A stretch of 13,328 nucleotides of DNA. Origin: RGIG8775 sp045660295. GTDB lineage: Bacteria; Bacillota; Clostridia; Oscillospirales; CAG-272. The stretch spans positions 1 through 13,328 of the forward strand of contig JAZRDN010000017.1 in assembly GCA_045660295.1 (NCBI GenBank), read 5' to 3'. A program made the position numbers and the translations under genes. The notes under the pieces are model-generated. The model saw only the letters and a list, made by a program, of their open reading frames with translations, was not told where the DNA came from and searched no databases. Of this stretch, positions 10,846 through 13,328 are shown piece after piece; within the stretch, counting starts at the first letter, position 1, and each line of letters starts with the position of its first letter.

Positions 10846-11850
10846 TTACTCAATGCCGAGGATCTTCTTTATCACGGGCTCGATAACTCGCGCCATAAGG
10901 GTAAAGCCGTAATCGTTTGGGTGGATGGTATCGACAAGGCAACGGTAGGAGTCCTCGCCAAGGAAAAAGCTCTCGCCGTCAATGAAATAGACGTTTTTAT
11001 CGCCTCGCGCCTTGGCATTTTCATATGTCGCCTTTATTATGGCACGACGCGCATCGTTCTTGGGATAAACGGCAAGCGGACGCGACATCATAATTACGGG
11101 GAGGGTCGGGCACTTCTCTCTTAGGCGGAGGAAAAACGGCTCGTGCGTGGCTTTTAAGAAGCTTACGTCAGGCGCGTTGTGATCGTAATCGTATACGAAA
11201 ATGCTCATATCGAAATTATCCGCGATATAGTCCGCAAGAGGAAGCTCTGCACGGGCACTGCCCGAAAAGCCGAGGTTATAATAATCTACGTTCAGGTGGT
11301 TTGAGATTATAGCGTTATATGCGTTTATCGAGAGCGCGGAGCAGCCGCCCTCGGTTATAGACGAGCCGTAATAAACGATAGGCTTTATATCAAGGTATGG
11401 GGTGGGGGCGGACACGGTATATGCGTCGTCTACCTCTATCTCAAGGTCTACGACCGCCTCGTTTCTCGGGAAAAATATAGTAACGTCCTCGATGCCGAAA
11501 TTCCCGGTGCGCTTTTTTATAAGCTTCTCGAATTTGAGCGAGCCGTACTCGGAGGGACCAACGAGCCCTGCGAAATAGGGCGCTTTTCTATCCCCGATAA
11601 GGACGGCAAACGAGCTTGCCGCATAGATCGACATTCCAACGTCAACTCCACAGGTGGCGAGGGTCGCCCTGACGGTGAACTCGGGGGCGTCGGTCTTAAA
11701 GCAGACTCTGCCGCCGGGGCATCTTTTGCCAAGACCCTTGACGGAAAAAAGCCCGTCAAGCTCAGGGGGGAGGCGGTTCGTTTTATTTTCCTTATAAAAA
11801 TTCGGCGCTCCGTAGACCCTTATGGGCGCGTTCTTGAAATTATAGATCAC
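10846..11850 (-). CDS. SGNH/GDSL-type hydrolase with N-terminal beta domain
   Basis: 334 residues. The N-terminal ~150 form a beta-rich domain like the GxDLY-type domain found before SGNH esterases (GRVCFKTDAPEFTVRATL, GVDVGMSIY). The C-terminal catalytic domain shows block I YGSSITEGG (161-169; Ser164 is the likely nucleophile), block II GFSGSARAE (194-202), block III DHNAP with Asn225, and block V DTIH with Asp307 and His310. All four SGNH signature residues are present, with GSS in place of GDS. Members hydrolyse esters, often acetyl groups on carbohydrates; the substrate is not deducible. No signal peptide, so cytoplasmic. The GTG start at 11850 has GGAGG eight bases upstream and a consensus promoter. 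Monocistronic. Confidence 0.88.
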   Translation of the reverse strand: MIYNFKNAPIRVYGAPNFYKENKTNRLPPELDGLFSVKGLGKRCPGGRVCFKTDAPEFTVRATLATCGVDVGMSIYAASSFAVLIGDRKAPYFAGLVGPSEYGSLKFEKLIKKRTGNFGIEDVTIFFPRNEAVVDLEIEVDDAYTVSAPTPYLDIKPIVYYGSSITEGGCSALSINAYNAIISNHLNVDYYNLGFSGSARAELPLADYIADNFDMSIFVYDYDHNAPDVSFLKATHEPFFLRLREKCPTLPVIMMSRPLAVYPKNDARRAIIKATYENAKARGDKNVYFIDGESFFLGEDSYRCLVDTIHPNDYGFTLMARVIEPVIKKILGIE

Positions 11851-11879
11851 GGCTGTTTCCTCCGTCTTAAGATAGGTAA

Positions 11880-11908
11880 ATTATACAACTATACGGCTAA
11901 ATTGTCAA
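11880..11908 (-). promoter_or_regulatory. Promoter of the SGNH hydrolase gene
   Basis: On the minus strand: TTGACA (plus 11903-11908), 17-bp spacer and TATAAT (plus 11880-11885). Its -35 lies six bases from the -35 of an opposing promoter. Confidence 0.88.
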
Positions 11909-11914
11909 GGGATA

Positions 11915-11943
11915 TTGACGAATTTTGCGCGAAGTGATATAAT
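11915..11943 (+). promoter_or_regulatory. Divergent plus-strand promoter facing a minus-strand gene
   Basis: TTGACG at 11915-11920, 17-bp spacer and TATAAT at 11938-11943 with TGA before it. The first coherent plus-strand gene downstream starts only at 12330; in between the transcript would run antisense to 11999-12241. Confidence 0.7.
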
Positions 11944-11961
11944 ATCATCAGCTAATCAAAG

Positions 11962-11987
11962 AGGCTTGCGACCTTTGTCGCAAGCCT
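11962..11987 (-). terminator. Hairpin after the 80-residue gene
   Basis: An 11-bp perfect stem AGGCTTGCGAC (11962-11972) with GTCGCAAGCCT (11977-11987) and a 4-base loop. On the minus strand only CTTTGATT follows, so it is a weak terminator. It also lies at the start of any transcript from 11915. Confidence 0.6.
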
Positions 11988-11998
11988 ACAAATTATGG

Positions 11999-12241
11999 TT
12001 AGTCGAAGAAATGCTGCTCGTAGATCTCTTCGCGCTCCTCGTCGGTGAGGTCGTCTATATCCTTACCCTGACGCATAGCCGTCCAGGCGCGGTTAGGCAC
12101 GGGAGGGTTAAATGCGGGAAGCTCTATGCCGGGGGTATTAATACCGGGGATAGCGGCGGTATCGTTGTTTCCGTATCTTCCGTCTACGATCTCGGGGGTG
12201 TTTTTAGGCGCTCTGCCGCTTGCATCGTTATATTTTTTCAT
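11999..12241 (-). CDS. 80-residue acidic protein, unknown function
   Basis: Starts MKKYNDASGRAPKNTPEIV. The middle is Pro/Gly/Asn-rich (AAIPGINTPGIELPAFNPP) and the C-terminus is a charged helix (DIDDLTDEEREEIYEQHFFD). No cysteine, membrane segment, signal peptide or recognised domain; it is probably largely disordered before the final helix. The ATG at 12241 is chosen over an in-frame ATG 14 codons upstream because AAAGG lies nine bases before it. No convincing promoter was found. The ordered, acidic composition argues that this strand, not the overlapping plus-strand frame, is coding. Its neighbours, an SGNH hydrolase and a radical SAM protein, give no clear functional hint. Confidence 0.62.
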   Translation of the reverse strand: MKKYNDASGRAPKNTPEIVDGRYGNNDTAAIPGINTPGIELPAFNPPVPNRAWTAMRQGKDIDDLTDEEREEIYEQHFFD

Positions 12242-12329
12242 ATCAAAAACCTTTCTTTTTAGGGTGTGTTGCTTATTTTGCACACTTTTAGTTACATTAT
12301 GAGAGGTTTTTAGAATTTTTGGAGATTTT

Positions 12330-13205
12330 ATGAGTTACGAAAGTCTTAGTGAATATTTCAAAAGAATATACGGTAAGCGTCTTAGAAAGATATGCATAGA
12401 CGGTGGCTTTACCTGCCCGAACAGGGACGGCAGGTGCGGCAAGGGCGGCTGTATCTTTTGCGGTGAGCGCGGTGCGGGCGAGCATATCGACCCCACTATA
12501 AGCATACGCGAGCAGGTTGAGACGGGGCTTTTGCGCGCGGGGGAGGACGAGCTTTTCGTTGCGTATTTCCAGAATTTTACCAACACATACGCGCCGACCG
12601 AGGTGCTACGCGAGAGGTACGACGCGGCGCTTATCGATAAGAGGATAAGAGTTCTCGCTATCGGAACGCGACCCGACTGTATCGACGAGGAAATAGCGGC
12701 ACTTATCGCATCATACAAGGAGCGGGTTGACGTTTGGGTCGAGCTTGGACTTCAGACGGCAAGCGACGAGGTAGGCAGAGTTATTAACCGCGGATACGGA
12801 AGGGCGGAGTTTGACCGAGCGGCAAGGCTGCTTTCTGCCTACGGAATTCCGGTCGTTGCGCATATGATAATAGGTCTACCCGGTGAGGGAAAGGCGGAGG
12901 CGCTTCGTACGGTTGAATTTCTTAATGGGTACGAGCTTTTCGGGCTTAAGATACACTCTATCTACGTTATGCGCGGCACGCGCCTTGCCGAGATTTATGA
13001 GCGCGGTGAGTTTGTGCCGCCAACGCGCGAGGAGTATATCGACACCGCGGTAAGCGTTATCAGGGCGATGCGTCCCGGCACTGTGATACACAGGCTGACA
13101 GGTGACTGTCCGCGCGGAATGCTTGTTGCGCCCGAGTGGAATACAGACAAAAACGGCATTATTGCCGAGATAAGAAAAAGGCTCGGGAACGGCGACCTGC
13201 GATAA
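12330..13205 (+). CDS. Radical SAM protein, TIGR01212/YhcC family
   Basis: 291 residues, near the family's usual length. The N-terminus holds ICIDGGFTCPNRDGRCGKGG then CIFC: Cys29, Cys41 and Cys44 form the family's wide-spaced CX11CX2C cluster motif for a [4Fe-4S] cluster that binds S-adenosylmethionine. Further family marks: AYFQNFTNTYAP (78-89), GTRPDCI, VELGLQTASD, INRGY, AHMIIGLPGE and LKIHSIYVMRGT. The C-terminus has RLTGDCP and LVAPEWN. YhcC-type proteins are widespread radical SAM enzymes whose substrate is not firmly established to my knowledge. The ATG is supported by GGAG five bases upstream. A weak promoter (TTGCTT, 18 bp, TACATT) may lie upstream around 12268-12297. A hairpin array begins 16 bases after the stop. 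Confidence 0.93.
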   Translation: MSYESLSEYFKRIYGKRLRKICIDGGFTCPNRDGRCGKGGCIFCGERGAGEHIDPTISIREQVETGLLRAGEDELFVAYFQNFTNTYAPTEVLRERYDAALIDKRIRVLAIGTRPDCIDEEIAALIASYKERVDVWVELGLQTASDEVGRVINRGYGRAEFDRAARLLSAYGIPVVAHMIIGLPGEGKAEALRTVEFLNGYELFGLKIHSIYVMRGTRLAEIYERGEFVPPTREEYIDTAVSVIRAMRPGTVIHRLTGDCPRGMLVAPEWNTDKNGIIAEIRKRLGNGDLR

Positions 13206-13221
13206 AGCAGGTCAGCCGAAC

Positions 13222-13328
13222 GATGTTTGCCCTCACGGGCAAGTGATGTTGCCTGCGGCAATGATGTTTACTGTGTAAATGATGTTACGCCTGACGGCGT
13301 AATGGGCAAACATCACATCATTTTGCGC
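13222..13328. repeat. GATGTT hairpin array, continues past the window
   Basis: GATGTT occurs at 13222, 13245, 13263 and 13281, each followed by a small perfect hairpin: TTGCCC-TCAC-GGGCAA, TTGCC-TGC-GGCAA, TTTAC-TGT-GTAAA and TTACGCC-TGAC-GGCGTAA. Stems vary but stay complementary. GGGCAAACATC at 13304-13314 is the exact reverse complement of the first unit (13222-13232), so the array as a whole can fold back on itself. Confidence 0.8.

Noticed and set aside
11915..12262. Plus-strand frame of 115 codons
   Set aside because: It begins inside a promoter, lacks a ribosome site and is the antisense of the better supported minus-strand gene 11999-12241.

Overview
The window reads as chromosomal DNA of an uncultured member of the Bacillota, most likely a gut-type Clostridia. 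The reasons are the sigma-A promoters (TTGACA-like, 17-bp spacer, TATAAT-like, often with a TGn extension), AAGGAG/GGAGG ribosome sites, Rho-independent terminators, a tRNA-Gln(CUG), a two-domain YcxB-like membrane protein and many small membrane proteins. Assignment below class level cannot be made by reading.

Layout. 1-657: no gene; mosaic palindromic repeat cassettes whose ends resemble the 3' end of a tRNA, probably tRNA-Ser. 659-1199: small HExxH protein with its own promoter. 1220-1871: small membrane protein with promoter, leader hairpin and terminator. 1895-2399: divergent Xre regulator and short DUF6809-like protein around a shared operator-like region. 2452-3810 (minus): sodium-coupled NSS/SNF transporter. 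4055-4229: tRNA-Gln with promoter and terminator. 4231-4663: cassettes bounded by inverted and direct copies of the tRNA-Gln 3' end, a second copy of the tRNA terminator hairpin, and two more palindromes. 4664-9300: seven small AT-rich genes for membrane proteins, six of which share an unusual ribosome site. 9326-9460: array of 24-bp hairpin units. 9464-10820: OFA-type MFS transporter. 10846-11908 (minus): SGNH/GDSL hydrolase. 11999-12241 (minus): 80-residue acidic protein of unknown function. 12330-13205: TIGR01212/YhcC-type radical SAM protein. 13222-13328: second, different hairpin array running off the end.

How the parts relate. The two transporters, the SGNH hydrolase and the radical SAM protein look like ordinary independent genes, and by eye they are richer in G+C than the 4866-9212 block. 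That block looks like an expanding family locus. Six of its genes begin with AAAGGCRGTR, exactly five bases, then the start codon. Three of these also carry TATACT exactly 29 bases before the start. Two of the proteins (5782-6363 and 8700-9212) are paralogues whose leaders match at 39 of 40 bases. Three transcription units can be inferred: 4866-7448, 7595-8101 and 8311-9212. The proteins combine PH-like (YcxB), DUF3592-like and unrecognised membrane modules, so an envelope role is the cautious inference; no enzymatic activity is visible.

The most interesting material is non-coding: two kinds of cassette bounded by tRNA 3' ends, and two arrays in which a constant spacer alternates with short hairpins whose stems differ between units but stay complementary. 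No CRISPR, cas gene, transposase, integrase or rRNA was seen.
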